From contig NZ_AWOR01000012.1 of assembly GCF_000761245.1 (NCBI RefSeq), positions 98,780 through 162,779 on the forward strand: a DNA stretch of 64,000 bases, read 5' to 3'. Position numbers and translations under genes: made by a program. The notes beneath the pieces are model-generated. The model saw nothing but the letters and a program-made list of their open reading frames with translations. It made no database searches and was not told the origin of the DNA. Positions 29,285-37,045 of this stretch are shown piece after piece. The stretch's first letter is position 1. Each line of letters starts with the position of its first letter. This stretch comes from Comamonas testosteroni. GTDB lineage: Bacteria > Pseudomonadota > Gammaproteobacteria > Burkholderiales > Burkholderiaceae_C.

Positions 29285-30293
29285 GGCGTTGTTGCATAAA
29301 TCGCGCTCTACTGTCGGGTAGCCTCGAGCGATGAGTCAGTCTCTGCATTCCAAGTCCCGCTATCGCACAAACAACTGCAAGCAGTACAACGCTGCGCTCA
29401 AAGCGCGAGGCTCCCTGACTTTCTGGTTGGACAAGGGCATGTCATGGTTCGCCGCTATCAGCAGCAAACGCGGGCGTAGCCCGCAGTTCTCGGATGCAGC
29501 TATCCAGTTTTGCCTGACCATCAAAAACCTGTTTGGCTTGGCCTTGCGACAGACCCCCTGCTTTGTGCAATCGCTGCTAGCGTTGTCTGAGCTGCCGCGG
29601 CCTGTTCCAGACTTCAGCACGCTGTGCCGCAGACAACGCAGTCTGGATGTGCAAGTGGCGTGTCGACCCAGCTCGGGCGGGGTGGAATTGCTGCTTGACT
29701 CCACAGGGACCAAATTCCTGGGTGAGGGCAAATGGAAGTGCAAAAAGCATAGCGCAGAACGTCGACGTCAATGGTGCAAGCTGCACATCGGCATTGATGC
29801 CCAGACGCTGCAGGTGCGAGCCATCTGCGTCACCTCCAACAACGTCAGCGATGCGGTGGTGGTGCCGCACTTGTTGGCACAACTGCGAGCAGAGGAGTCA
29901 TTGCTGAGCATTACCGGTGATGGCGCCAATGGCACACAGACTGTGTATACCGCAATGATGGAGCGCAATGCCATGCCCATCATCCCTCCGCGAAAGACTG
30001 CCCGGATGCTCAGTGCGGTGATTGCCGCATGCGGGCGCTTTGGACGCAAGTTATGGAAGAGTTGGAGCGGCTAGCACCAGCGCAGCCTGGTAAAGACCAA
30101 GATGCACTGCATTAAACGCCTGGGCGGGCGGGTCATGTCTAGAACCTTCGAGCGCCAAGCCAACGAACTGCACATCCGAGCCGCCATTCTCAATCGGTTC
30201 ACTGAACTGGGCTGTCCGCAAACGGTGGCTGTGGCATAGCCACGTCTGGGGTCAGGGGAAGTTTGGCCCGGCACTGATTTATGTAACAGCGCC
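29285..30293 (+). mobile_element. IS5-family insertion sequence with decayed transposase
   Basis: Imperfect terminal inverted repeats: GGCGTTGTTGCATAAATC at 29285-29302, against the complement of 30276-30293, which reads GGCGCTGTTACATAAATC (16 of 18 match). Length is 1009 bases, normal for IS5. I see no clear flanking target duplication, so the insertion is old or the ends were rearranged. Confidence 0.85.
29331..30239 (+). pseudogene. IS5-family transposase interrupted by an in-frame amber codon
   Basis: The frame encodes an IS5-type DDE transposase: N-terminal domain (KQYNAALKARGSLTFWLDKG), first Asp in ELLLDSTGTKFLGEGKWK, second in SLLSITGDGANGTQTVY, and the C-terminal part. At 30072-30074 the codon expected to be Tyr in the family context WSG-Y-HxRS is TAG. 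After it the same frame runs on with HQRSLVKTKMHCIKRLG and ends at TAG 30239. The truncated product lacks the last ~55 residues, including the catalytic Glu region, and should be inactive. Confidence 0.88.
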
Positions 30294-30418
30294 CATCTCA
30301 GATAGCAACACCCTGGCTGACCACCTGAGAGTAGCCCGGGCTTACCAGGGTCTGGGCGCGCACGCTACTCCAAAGTAACGCAGCAGCTTTTACCTCAAGG
30401 CCTATGCATCGCATGGAA

Positions 30419-31282
30419 CTATTCCGTTGACAGAGCAAGCGACGTGTAAACAGGCCACTCCCAATTTTTTTTCTCCGAATGTTCAACCTGAACATGAATG
30501 TGTGGAGGCTCACTGATCACACTGCCAAATATGGTGGCGAAAGCCACATCTGCGGCATCTCGCCCCGTTGCGATTCGCATCAGCCCCATGGGAATCGACG
30601 TTCCTGATGGGTCAAAAATAAACCAGCGATATCCAAGATAAACTTCCACATAGGCGTGGAAATCGCTTGGCCCTAGAGCCGGGTCAGCACCATAGTCCGT
30701 ACCTGTCACAAATCGCGCAGGTAAGTTGATTGCTCTGCAAAGCGCTATCATTAAATGAGCAAAATCACGACACACGCCGACCCGCTCGATCAGCGTGTCG
30801 ACCGCTGAAGTTGTACCAATAGACGTATTCGACCTAAATGTCACGTTTTGCCGCACCCAATCACAGATCGCTTGAGCTCGGGCGTAGCCTTGCGGCAGAT
30901 GACCAAACCGGTCGACCGCAAACTTCGACAATCGATCCGACTGACAGTAGCGGCTGGGATAGACATACTGCAGCACCTCTAACGGCAACCGCCGGACAGG
31001 CACCTCTGAAACGTATCCTGGCTCAGCTTTGTGGTGGGAAATCTCTACGATGGCCTCGTAATGCACAGTCAGTGTGCCAGGCCTGGCACTGACCCTTAGA
31101 CAACGCTGCGTGACGTCCTGACATTGTTGAATCTCCCAGTCTGCACTTGCCTCACTTACTGTCAAATGCTCAGATGACACTTGTTGATGAGAAGTATTAG
31201 CAGCATGTATGTAGAAGAAAAAATCTGCACCGTGCTCTAAAACCTGGTAGTTCAACTTCAGTTGAAAATTAAGTCTGATCAT
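30419..31282 (-). CDS. Transglutaminase-like cysteine peptidase family protein
   Basis: The start at 31282 (MIRLNFQLKLNYQVLEHGAD) gives 287 residues and matches the usual N-terminus; the frame is open 28 codons further up. An N-terminal beta domain is followed by a transglutaminase core with the Cys in IERVGVCRDFAHLMIALCRA, the His in GPSDFHAYVEVYLG and the Asp in WFIFDPSGTSIP, a complete Cys-His-Asp triad. The C-terminus has RIATGRDAADVAFATIFG, conserved in this family. There is no signal peptide, so it probably acts in the cytoplasm on a peptide or isopeptide bond. The exonuclease gene upstream lies on the same strand, 219 bases away. Confidence 0.88.
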   Translation of the reverse strand: MIRLNFQLKLNYQVLEHGADFFFYIHAANTSHQQVSSEHLTVSEASADWEIQQCQDVTQRCLRVSARPGTLTVHYEAIVEISHHKAEPGYVSEVPVRRLPLEVLQYVYPSRYCQSDRLSKFAVDRFGHLPQGYARAQAICDWVRQNVTFRSNTSIGTTSAVDTLIERVGVCRDFAHLMIALCRAINLPARFVTGTDYGADPALGPSDFHAYVEVYLGYRWFIFDPSGTSIPMGLMRIATGRDAADVAFATIFGSVISEPPHIHVQVEHSEKKNWEWPVYTSLALSTE

Positions 31283-31501
31283 TGCAATCCCGGGCAACCA
31301 GAACATCAAGGAAAATTCCTGTCGCTGATCAAGTATCCATCTGCGCCGCGCATTCTGGATTGCCATTGAATATGCGCTTCAAGCAGTATCTCCGGTAATG
31401 CTTACCGCATACTCGGATGTGTAACAAACTTCTTTCGGCAAAAGAGTATTCTCATAGATTCTTCACCTCTGCCAATACCAGTATCTTTCGTGCATTGAAT
31501 C

Positions 31502-32974
31502 TCAATGCACAATAGTGAAATCAATAAATCCACGCTCAACTGAAGTCGAGACAAGCTTCACCTTCACTTTTTGACCAACATTGAGAGTAGGGAGATCTCC
31601 CTTCAGGCGACCTTCTGCGGGAGGTGTAAAAATACGCACCCAAGTGCCGCGCTCCCCGGCGCCAATGATGAGTCCAGCAAATACTTCACCTATGCGATGG
31701 TGCAATAGCAGAGCCGCCTCCGACTTGCGCACCTGTCTTTCTACTTTTTGTGCTGCATCCTCTTGAGCGGTGCAATGCGTGGCGAGAGTCTCCAACTCCT
31801 CATCGGTATAGGGTGACTTTTCCCCAGCAAGCGCGGCTTTTAGTAGCCGCAAGGTAATCAGGTCCGGGTAACGTCGGTTAGGGGCTGTCGAATGCATATA
31901 GTCTTGCACGGCCAATCCGAAATGGCCAATAGATTGCCCGCGCGGATGCTCCACCACGTACTCACCTCGCCCCATCAACTTTATGATCACCAACGACAAA
32001 TCCGGAAATCTCAAGGGATCTGCTTGATGCTGCTTTGCAAGAAATGCCTGCAAAGCCTCTCCATCGGGCTCATCCGGCAAGCTTGATCCGTAGCTTTCAG
32101 CGACTTCGACAATTCTCTGCCACCGCTCTGGTGAGCGGACGACCCTTCGCAACGAAGCAGTGCCTTGCTCGGCCAGGAAGCGCGCCGTACAGCCGTTAGT
32201 TGCAATCATCAGCTCCTCTATCAGTTGACGAGCCCGATTGTGTGGTTGTTGACGAATGTCGATGATGATGTCGCCCTCAAACACCGCATGAGGCTGAAAA
32301 GTTTCAAACTCCAGCGATCCTTGCGAACGCCTTTGCGCTCGCAGCTTCTGAGCAAGCTCATCTTGCATGCTCAGTTGGGTGTCCATCCCCACGACTTTTT
32401 GCGCAGGCCCTGGCAACTCCCCGACCCCCTCGAACCATTGCGACACTGCGTCGTATGCGAGTTTTGCCTTGTTCCGCACTAAAGCCCGATATATGTTCGA
32501 TTCAATGAGAAGACCATCGACGCCAAAGGTCATCTCTGTGATCAGAGCCAAGCGATCTTGATCTTGATTCAACGAGGTGAGATCTGTACATAGCTGCTCC
32601 GGCAGCATGGGAAACACTCGAGCCGAGCTATAGACGGAAGTTGTATTTAACCTTGCATGTTCATCAATCGGAGAGCCTTTCTTGACCACACTGTCAACAT
32701 CAGACACGGCAACGAAAACCCGAACACCCCCCTGCTCCAGGGGTTCAATTGAGGTTATTTGGTCGAGGTCGCGTGAGTCATCGTTATCGATTGAACACCA
32801 CAGCAATTGAGTCATTTCATGAATGCCATGACCCGACTCTTTCGCAGGACCAGATAAGAGAGACAACTGCTCGAGAGCGCTGTGCGAGAACTCTGCCTCC
32901 AAGCCACGGCTGTACATGGCCCAAACCGCTAGGGCTGAGATATTTTCTCTGTGATTTGATAGAACGTCTCGCAT
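31502..32974 (-). CDS. RNB-domain exoribonuclease (RNase II/R family, compact form)
   Basis: The start at 32974 has AGGT nine bases upstream; 490 residues. The RNB catalytic core is clear: SIDNDDSRDLDQITSIEPLE with the Asp cluster that binds magnesium, then HARLNTTSVYSSARVFPMLP, IEELMIATNGCTARFLAEQG, and the conserved STAPNRRYPDLITLRLL. A short S1-like beta region ends the protein (LNVGQKVKVKLVSTSVERGF). The cold-shock domains found at the front of full-length RNase R are missing, so it is much shorter than RNase R. It should degrade single-stranded RNA 3' to 5'. An island-borne copy is probably accessory to the core enzyme. Confidence 0.9.
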   Translation of the reverse strand: MRDVLSNHRENISALAVWAMYSRGLEAEFSHSALEQLSLLSGPAKESGHGIHEMTQLLWCSIDNDDSRDLDQITSIEPLEQGGVRVFVAVSDVDSVVKKGSPIDEHARLNTTSVYSSARVFPMLPEQLCTDLTSLNQDQDRLALITEMTFGVDGLLIESNIYRALVRNKAKLAYDAVSQWFEGVGELPGPAQKVVGMDTQLSMQDELAQKLRAQRRSQGSLEFETFQPHAVFEGDIIIDIRQQPHNRARQLIEELMIATNGCTARFLAEQGTASLRRVVRSPERWQRIVEVAESYGSSLPDEPDGEALQAFLAKQHQADPLRFPDLSLVIIKLMGRGEYVVEHPRGQSIGHFGLAVQDYMHSTAPNRRYPDLITLRLLKAALAGEKSPYTDEELETLATHCTAQEDAAQKVERQVRKSEAALLLHHRIGEVFAGLIIGAGERGTWVRIFTPPAEGRLKGDLPTLNVGQKVKVKLVSTSVERGFIDFTIVH

Positions 32975-32992
32975 AAACCGATGACCTTCCAT

Positions 32993-33324
32993 TATTCATC
33001 CAATTATTTTGAACCTAATTATCTCTTTGTCAAAATTATTTTTATATATATGATACTGTTGAAGTTTTTATCAGCAATAAAACTTCACTCAAAAAAAAAT
33101 CCTAGAATCCTTCAAACTTTAAATCATATAGATCAAGCAAATAAATACTTAATAAACTAAATGACCATATTGTCAAAATGTATTTTTGGCGCCAAAAAAC
33201 AAATAAAAGTAATATTTCGTATTATTTTCATTTAAACAAGAATAATGGAATAATATCATAAGAAAAAATTCAAAATAGAAAGCGAAATATTTAAAAAAGG
33301 AATTTACTTCAACCGAGAGAAATC
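32993..33324. other. Very AT-rich intergenic block
   Basis: About 330 bases made largely of A/T runs, in sharp contrast with the GC-rich surroundings. No gene is seen. It probably holds the promoters of the exonuclease gene (-) and the DUF1566 gene (+) and is the kind of sequence bound by H-NS-like silencers (inference). Confidence 0.7.
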
Positions 33325-33981
33325 ATGCGTATCCCTTCATTCTTATCCACCATAGATACTGACTATGGGAAACCATTTGAAGGTGGATTTTATGGTGGAG
33401 TGATAAACATTAATTCAAATATCTATGCGATCGTATGGGCACCAAAATCCACTCAGATCAAAGCGGAAATTGACGTTGACAAAGCGGATGCATTTGATCC
33501 TGCTGACAGCTACAGCAATACTATCGCTTTAGCAGATGCGGGAAGCCCGCTTGCTAAAGCTGCACTTGCCGCAAACATCAATGGCTATAACGATTGGCTG
33601 ATACCGGCACGTGACGTATTGGAGCTAGGCTATCGCATGCTAAAGCCATCGAAAAATCAGAACTATGCGAACTGGTTCGATGGTGTGAATCGCAACAGTC
33701 TTCCCGAGGGGAAGCACTACTCTGAATCTTACCCAGCTCAAACCATCGCATCAGATTTCCTTGACGGAGGATCTGAGTCATTCGATCTTGCCTGGTACTG
33801 GTCTAGTAGTCTGCACTCCGGAGGGGTGGCGTTCTGCCAGCATTTCGAAGATGGCTATCAAAGTCACTATCACTCTGTGTCAGCGGTCGGCCTTGCTAGG
33901 TTTGTGCGCTTGACCCAAGTTCCCGTCCAAACCCTGACAACTACGACCATAGACACACAGTCCATCAATTTGCACCATTGA
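33325..33981 (+). CDS. DUF1566 (Lcl C-terminal-like) domain protein
   Basis: 218 residues. The core matches the DUF1566 pattern: NINGYNDWLIPARDVLELGY, then DLAWYWSSSLHSGGVAFCQH and the closing GLARFVRLTQV. This is a C-type-lectin-like fold often found on phage tail tips and surface proteins. The start follows GAGAGAAATC. There is no signal peptide. A Thr-rich tail (QTLTTTTIDTQS) ends the protein. It lies alone behind the AT-rich block, with no reverse transcriptase or template repeat near, so I see no diversity-generating retroelement. A binding role is inferred from the fold. Confidence 0.75.
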   Translation: MRIPSFLSTIDTDYGKPFEGGFYGGVININSNIYAIVWAPKSTQIKAEIDVDKADAFDPADSYSNTIALADAGSPLAKAALAANINGYNDWLIPARDVLELGYRMLKPSKNQNYANWFDGVNRNSLPEGKHYSESYPAQTIASDFLDGGSESFDLAWYWSSSLHSGGVAFCQHFEDGYQSHYHSVSAVGLARFVRLTQVPVQTLTTTTIDTQSINLHH

Positions 33982-34161
33982 CTCGACGTCTCCCCGGATT
34001 TGAGTAGCGTCTGACTCTGGAGTCCAATCCCGAAGACAGGATCCGATGAGTTCAGGACGAGAAATGCTGCAGCTGGTTCGACAAATTGAAGTTGCACGCG
34101 TGACCTACTCCCAGTGTGTCGGTCCAGAGGGACGGCCGCCATGCTATCTGAGGTCCGCAAG

Positions 34162-34187
34162 GGTCGGTCAGCGACAGTCGCGGATCG
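34162..34187. repeat. Dispersed 26-base repeat, copy A
   Basis: It begins GGTCGGTCAGCGACAG and is related to copies at 35415-35440 and 36466-36491. It lies in the non-coding stretch between the DUF1566 gene and the TetR gene. Confidence 0.5.
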
Positions 34188-34269
34188 CGCCAACAACGGT
34201 CATAGAGATGCAAGGGGTCAATGCCTATGTCATTCTCTAAATTTAGACCTCGAAAGGTTGCCCGTTCAT

Positions 34270-34881
34270 TCAGACCTTGTAAGAGTCACAGAAAACCTTC
34301 ACTGTACGACCCACAACGGCATCAACATTTTCCAGAGCACTACCTTCCAAAGAATGCATTAGAAACTTGAGGAGCGACTCAGACTCAAGCAGTCCGATAA
34401 AGTGCCAAGCCGCGAGCTCTGGGTCAGCGTCTCGTAGTCGGCCTCGCTTCATTGCCGAGGCAAGGAAGTCCGCTGTCCTCAAAACATGGGGCTTGACTGC
34501 TTTTTGGTAAACCGTCCGCCCGACCTCAATGTCGGAAGTCGCGGCAAAAACTAGTCGTCTTAGCGCTTGGAATCTCGGGTTGTATGCCATCTTGAGATAG
34601 CTCACGCCGAACCTTGTCAGCGTGTCGTCGACTGCCTCATCCGTTGAGACAGGCTCAATGACAACGACGCTAGCCTCTTGAGCGGTAGCCTCAAAAATGG
34701 CTTCACAGAAGAGCTCTTGTTTAGAAGCAAAGTAGCTATAGAGCGTCCCTTTAGAGCACTTTGCTCTGTCACTGATATGTGACATCAGCGTTTGGTCAAA
34801 TCCCTGCTCCAAGAACACCTCTGTCGCTGCTAGCAACAACTCAAGCCGTTTGTTTTCAGTCTTCACTCGTGCCACGGACAT
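34270..34881 (-). CDS. TetR/AcrR-family transcriptional regulator
   Basis: 203 residues. The N-terminal helix-turn-helix (LLLAATEVFLEQGFDQTLMS, then DRAKCSKGTLYSYFASKQEL) is a standard TetR DNA-binding domain. The C-terminal ligand domain ends in a segment (AWHFIGLLESESLLKFLMHS) like the AefR-type subgroup. It is divergent from the microprotein gene at 34973, and the intergenic region contains a matched inverted repeat, so it probably represses itself and that gene. The effector is unknown. Confidence 0.92.
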   Translation of the reverse strand: MSVARVKTENKRLELLLAATEVFLEQGFDQTLMSHISDRAKCSKGTLYSYFASKQELFCEAIFEATAQEASVVVIEPVSTDEAVDDTLTRFGVSYLKMAYNPRFQALRRLVFAATSDIEVGRTVYQKAVKPHVLRTADFLASAMKRGRLRDADPELAAWHFIGLLESESLLKFLMHSLEGSALENVDAVVGRTVKVFCDSYKV

Positions 34882-34885
34882 CCTT

Positions 34886-34954
34886 AATCGAACCAGTGAG
34901 TCCTATTTTGCATCATCCAGTGATACACTAATAACAGAACTTACTGGTTCGATT
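34886..34954. promoter_or_regulatory. Probable TetR operator pair
   Basis: AATCGAACCAGTGAGT (34886-34901) and ACTTACTGGTTCGATT (34939-34954) are inverted copies, 15 of 16 matching, 37 bases apart. Between them is a small perfect palindrome AGTG-ATA-CACT. They flank the divergent start regions, as expected for an autorepressing TetR regulator. Confidence 0.75.
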
Positions 34955-34972
34955 ATTGACTAAGGATCACTG

Positions 34973-35098
34973 ATGAAACACAACGTCAAACCCTATGGTG
35001 CACCCAGGTGGTGGGAAAGTTACATTGGCGCCCCAATCCTGCTCGCCCTCTTTCTAGGGGGTGTATTCCTTGTCTTTTCAGTGATCGAGATCACCTGA
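34973..35098 (+). CDS. Single-helix membrane microprotein (41 aa)
   Basis: The frame begins at ATG 34973 after TAAGGATCACTG. It encodes MKHNVKPYGAPRWWESYIGA followed by a hydrophobic helix (PILLALFLGGVFLVFSVI) and ends EIT. The ribosome site, the operator upstream and the divergent TetR gene support it as real. It may be the main target of that regulator. I do not know a function; a membrane stress or transport accessory peptide is possible. Confidence 0.7.
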   Translation: MKHNVKPYGAPRWWESYIGAPILLALFLGGVFLVFSVIEIT

Positions 35099-35152
35099 AA
35101 AATAGGTGACTTCAGGGCAAACTTGGTCGCTTGTCTGGCCTAAAGTGAAGCC

Positions 35153-35360
35153 ATGAAAATCAGTGACAACCTGAAAATCTGGGCGAAGCGGATCAAACGC
35201 GATGGCATAACACTCTGGTTTGCAGGGAACATCCAGGCACGCCTTGGTACGCGAAAGCTCTGGCCTTTTTGTGGTGGCTTATGCGCTCAGCCCGATCGAT
35301 CTGATTCCTGATTTCGTCCCTGTTCTAGGCTATGTTGACGACATCCTGCTGCTTCCGGTT
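35153..35360 (+). pseudogene. Remnant of a DUF1232 (YkvA-like) membrane protein gene
   Basis: The gene starts as [20 protein letters not shown] with LWFAG, then continues in a second frame (GTPWYAKAL), and then in a third frame with the DUF1232 core [20 protein letters not shown] and [11 protein letters not shown]. This fits two single-base deletions near 35225-35275. The sequence after PV no longer resembles the family, so the 3' end is lost too. DUF1232 proteins are small membrane proteins of unknown function. Confidence 0.8.
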
Positions 35361-35414
35361 CAGACTTCGGCCAACCTCGGTCGTTCGCTTGTAGCGGGTG
35401 CTAAGCCCGCTCTG

Positions 35415-35440
35415 GGTCGATCAGCGACAGCCGCAATCGG
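35415..35440. repeat. Dispersed 26-base repeat, copy B
   Basis: It begins GGTCGATCAGCGACAG. It lies just past the DUF1232 remnant, at the junction to the DUF2938 module. Confidence 0.5.
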
Positions 35441-35453
35441 CCAGAAGCAGTCG

Positions 35454-35945
35454 TTAAAGTGCCGTGAAGGCTCTGGCGCAAAGGTATAGGCTGGCTCCAA
35501 AAAACAGATGCGTCGCCAGACTCACTACGCGACTGAGCCATGGACGAGGTGTTTTCGCACTTGCGAATCCAGCCCCTAGCGCTGGCTGCAATACGGTCCA
35601 CGGGAAAAGCACTGTCGCCGCGCCAAAAATCAGCGCTGGAGCCAAGGCAGGCACTTCTAGCCACTGGCGCCCAGTGACGAGCACAAACATCTGCGCGAAA
35701 GCAATTCCTGTCAGATAGTGCAGTGTCCAGCCAACGACATTTTCACCCCCCACTGGTTGAGCCTCTTTGATTGACTTGTGGAACCAGAAACCGTTGCGCC
35801 AGTGAAGGCACCAGCGCCCAAGCATTGCGTAGTTCAAGGTGGTTATTCCCATACGACGGAGCACGGCAGACCACAAGTCCATCAGTAATGTTGCGCCAAC
35901 GCCAAGACCAAAAATCAGCGTCCAACTGTTTGTAAGCTTAGTCAT
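35454..35945 (-). CDS. DUF2938 family membrane protein
   Basis: The start at 35945 ([20 protein letters not shown]) gives 163 residues. Four hydrophobic segments are visible ([80 protein letters not shown]), with the family motif around [17 protein letters not shown]. The function of DUF2938 proteins is not established. The gene is divergent from a MerR regulator, and the shared 79-base region has two perfect palindromes, so the regulator very likely controls it. Confidence 0.85.
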   Translation of the reverse strand: MTKLTNSWTLIFGLGVGATLLMDLWSAVLRRMGITTLNYAMLGRWCLHWRNGFWFHKSIKEAQPVGGENVVGWTLHYLTGIAFAQMFVLVTGRQWLEVPALAPALIFGAATVLFPWTVLQPALGAGFASAKTPRPWLSRVVSLATHLFFGASLYLCARAFTAL

Positions 35946-35966
35946 TTTTCGTATTGCTTCTGGTGA

Positions 35967-36010
35967 TTTACAGTGATGTGAACCACTGTAAAAGCTCAAG
36001 TGCACTTGAG
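35967..36010. promoter_or_regulatory. Two perfect palindromes in the MerR/DUF2938 divergent promoter
   Basis: TTTACAGTG and CACTGTAAA (35967-35992) form a perfect inverted repeat with an 8-base spacer. Five bases on, CTCAAGTGCACTTGAG (35995-36010) is a perfect 16-base palindrome ending 14 bases before the MerR start. MerR regulators bind such dyads in long-spacer promoters. Confidence 0.75.
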
Positions 36011-36024
36011 CGCAAGGCCTGAAC

Positions 36025-36453
36025 ATGGACATCACAGAAGTAGCAAAACGAACAGGACTATCTGCACCCACACTTCGCTTCTATGAAGAGAAGGGGTTGA
36101 TCCGCTCTATCGGAAGACATGGGCAGCGGCGACTGTTTGATGCTCAAGTTCTAGAGCACTTATCAGTCATTGCTCTCGGACGGGCAGCTGGGTTCTCACT
36201 CGACGAAATTAGAGCAATGTTGCCTCCTGATGGAGAAATTCAGGTACATCGAGAGATGTTGCTCGCCAAGGCCGATCTAGTAGAGAGATCCATCAAGCAA
36301 TTAAAGGCAGTGCGTGACGGCTTACGACATGCGGCCAACTGCCCCGAGAAAAACCATCTCGATTGCCCAACGTTTCAACGGCTAATGCATGCGGCCTTGG
36401 CAGGGAAAATTCAGCCGCTGACAGTTGCAGCCAGTAAAGCCAAGTCAACTTGA
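36025..36453 (+). CDS. MerR-family transcriptional regulator
   Basis: 142 residues. The winged helix-turn-helix begins MDITEVAKRTGLSAPTLRFY with EEKGLI, followed by the MerR arm (RRLFDAQVLEHLSVIALGRA) and a dimerisation helix. The C-terminal part has two Cys (AANCPEKNHLDCPTFQRL) that could bind a metal or sense redox state, as in several MerR subgroups. It is divergent from DUF2938 with palindromic sites between. The inducer is unknown. Confidence 0.92.
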   Translation: MDITEVAKRTGLSAPTLRFYEEKGLIRSIGRHGQRRLFDAQVLEHLSVIALGRAAGFSLDEIRAMLPPDGEIQVHREMLLAKADLVERSIKQLKAVRDGLRHAANCPEKNHLDCPTFQRLMHAALAGKIQPLTVAASKAKST

Positions 36454-36465
36454 ATACCTACTTTG

Positions 36466-36491
36466 GGCCGAACAACGACAGCTGCAACCGG
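36466..36491. repeat. Dispersed 26-base repeat, copy C
   Basis: It begins GGCCGAACAACGACAG. The CTTTGGG just before it recurs at 38080-38086 (CTTTGGGTCG), after the FtrA-like gene. Confidence 0.5.
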
Positions 36492-36550
36492 CCACTGGCG
36501 GTTGGTCCGAATTTCTCCAGGGCTGTCTTGTGAAGAAGGAGGCGAACGCT

Positions 36551-36973
36551 TCAGGCGGAGGGGTCTTGGAGCATTGTCCTATTCAGTTCAAACCCTTCAT
36601 CGAGCCAACCAGTAATACCGCCAGCCATTATTTTCACGGGCCGCCCCAGTCTCGCCAGACGCAAAGCACCGCGTGCCGCGCCGTTGCAATGAGGCCCTGC
36701 GCAGTAGGTGACGAATAGGGTCTCTTCTGGCCAAGCCGCCAACTTGCTTTCGACGATCTTCCCATGAGGCAAATTGATTGCCCCTGGCACATGGCCCAGG
36801 GCGAACAGTGCCGGCGAGCGTACGTCGAGGAGCACGAAATCGGGGCCCTTTAGAAGCCCGTCATGCACATCCCAACAATCGGTCTCGAAACTGAATTCGG
36901 CAGCGAAATGAGCTGTGGCAATGGACGGCTTCGCAGCGGGAATTGCGGTTACATGGGTGCTGGAGAAGGTCAT
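36551..36973 (-). CDS. Rhodanese-like domain protein
   Basis: 140 residues. A single rhodanese domain: FVLLDVRSPALFALGHVPGA with INLPHG, then the active-site loop VTYCAGPHCNGAARGALRLA with the catalytic Cys, and IMAGGITGWLDEGFEL. It should carry sulfur as a persulfide; the natural acceptor is unknown. It is divergent from an FtrA-like GlxA/AraC regulator, a pairing that recurs in proteobacteria, so it is probably the regulator's target. Confidence 0.93.
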   Translation of the reverse strand: MTFSSTHVTAIPAAKPSIATAHFAAEFSFETDCWDVHDGLLKGPDFVLLDVRSPALFALGHVPGAINLPHGKIVESKLAAWPEETLFVTYCAGPHCNGAARGALRLARLGRPVKIMAGGITGWLDEGFELNRTMLQDPSA

Positions 36974-37045
36974 AACAAAGAAGACTGTGTTTGTGGCAGT
37001 GATGCTTATCGTGCCGAGAGTCCAGTCGAGTCACAATTGGCGTAT

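Noticed and set aside
33325..33981. Diversity-generating retroelement at the DUF1566 gene
   Set aside because: The fold is right, but I see no reverse transcriptase and no template repeat within the window.
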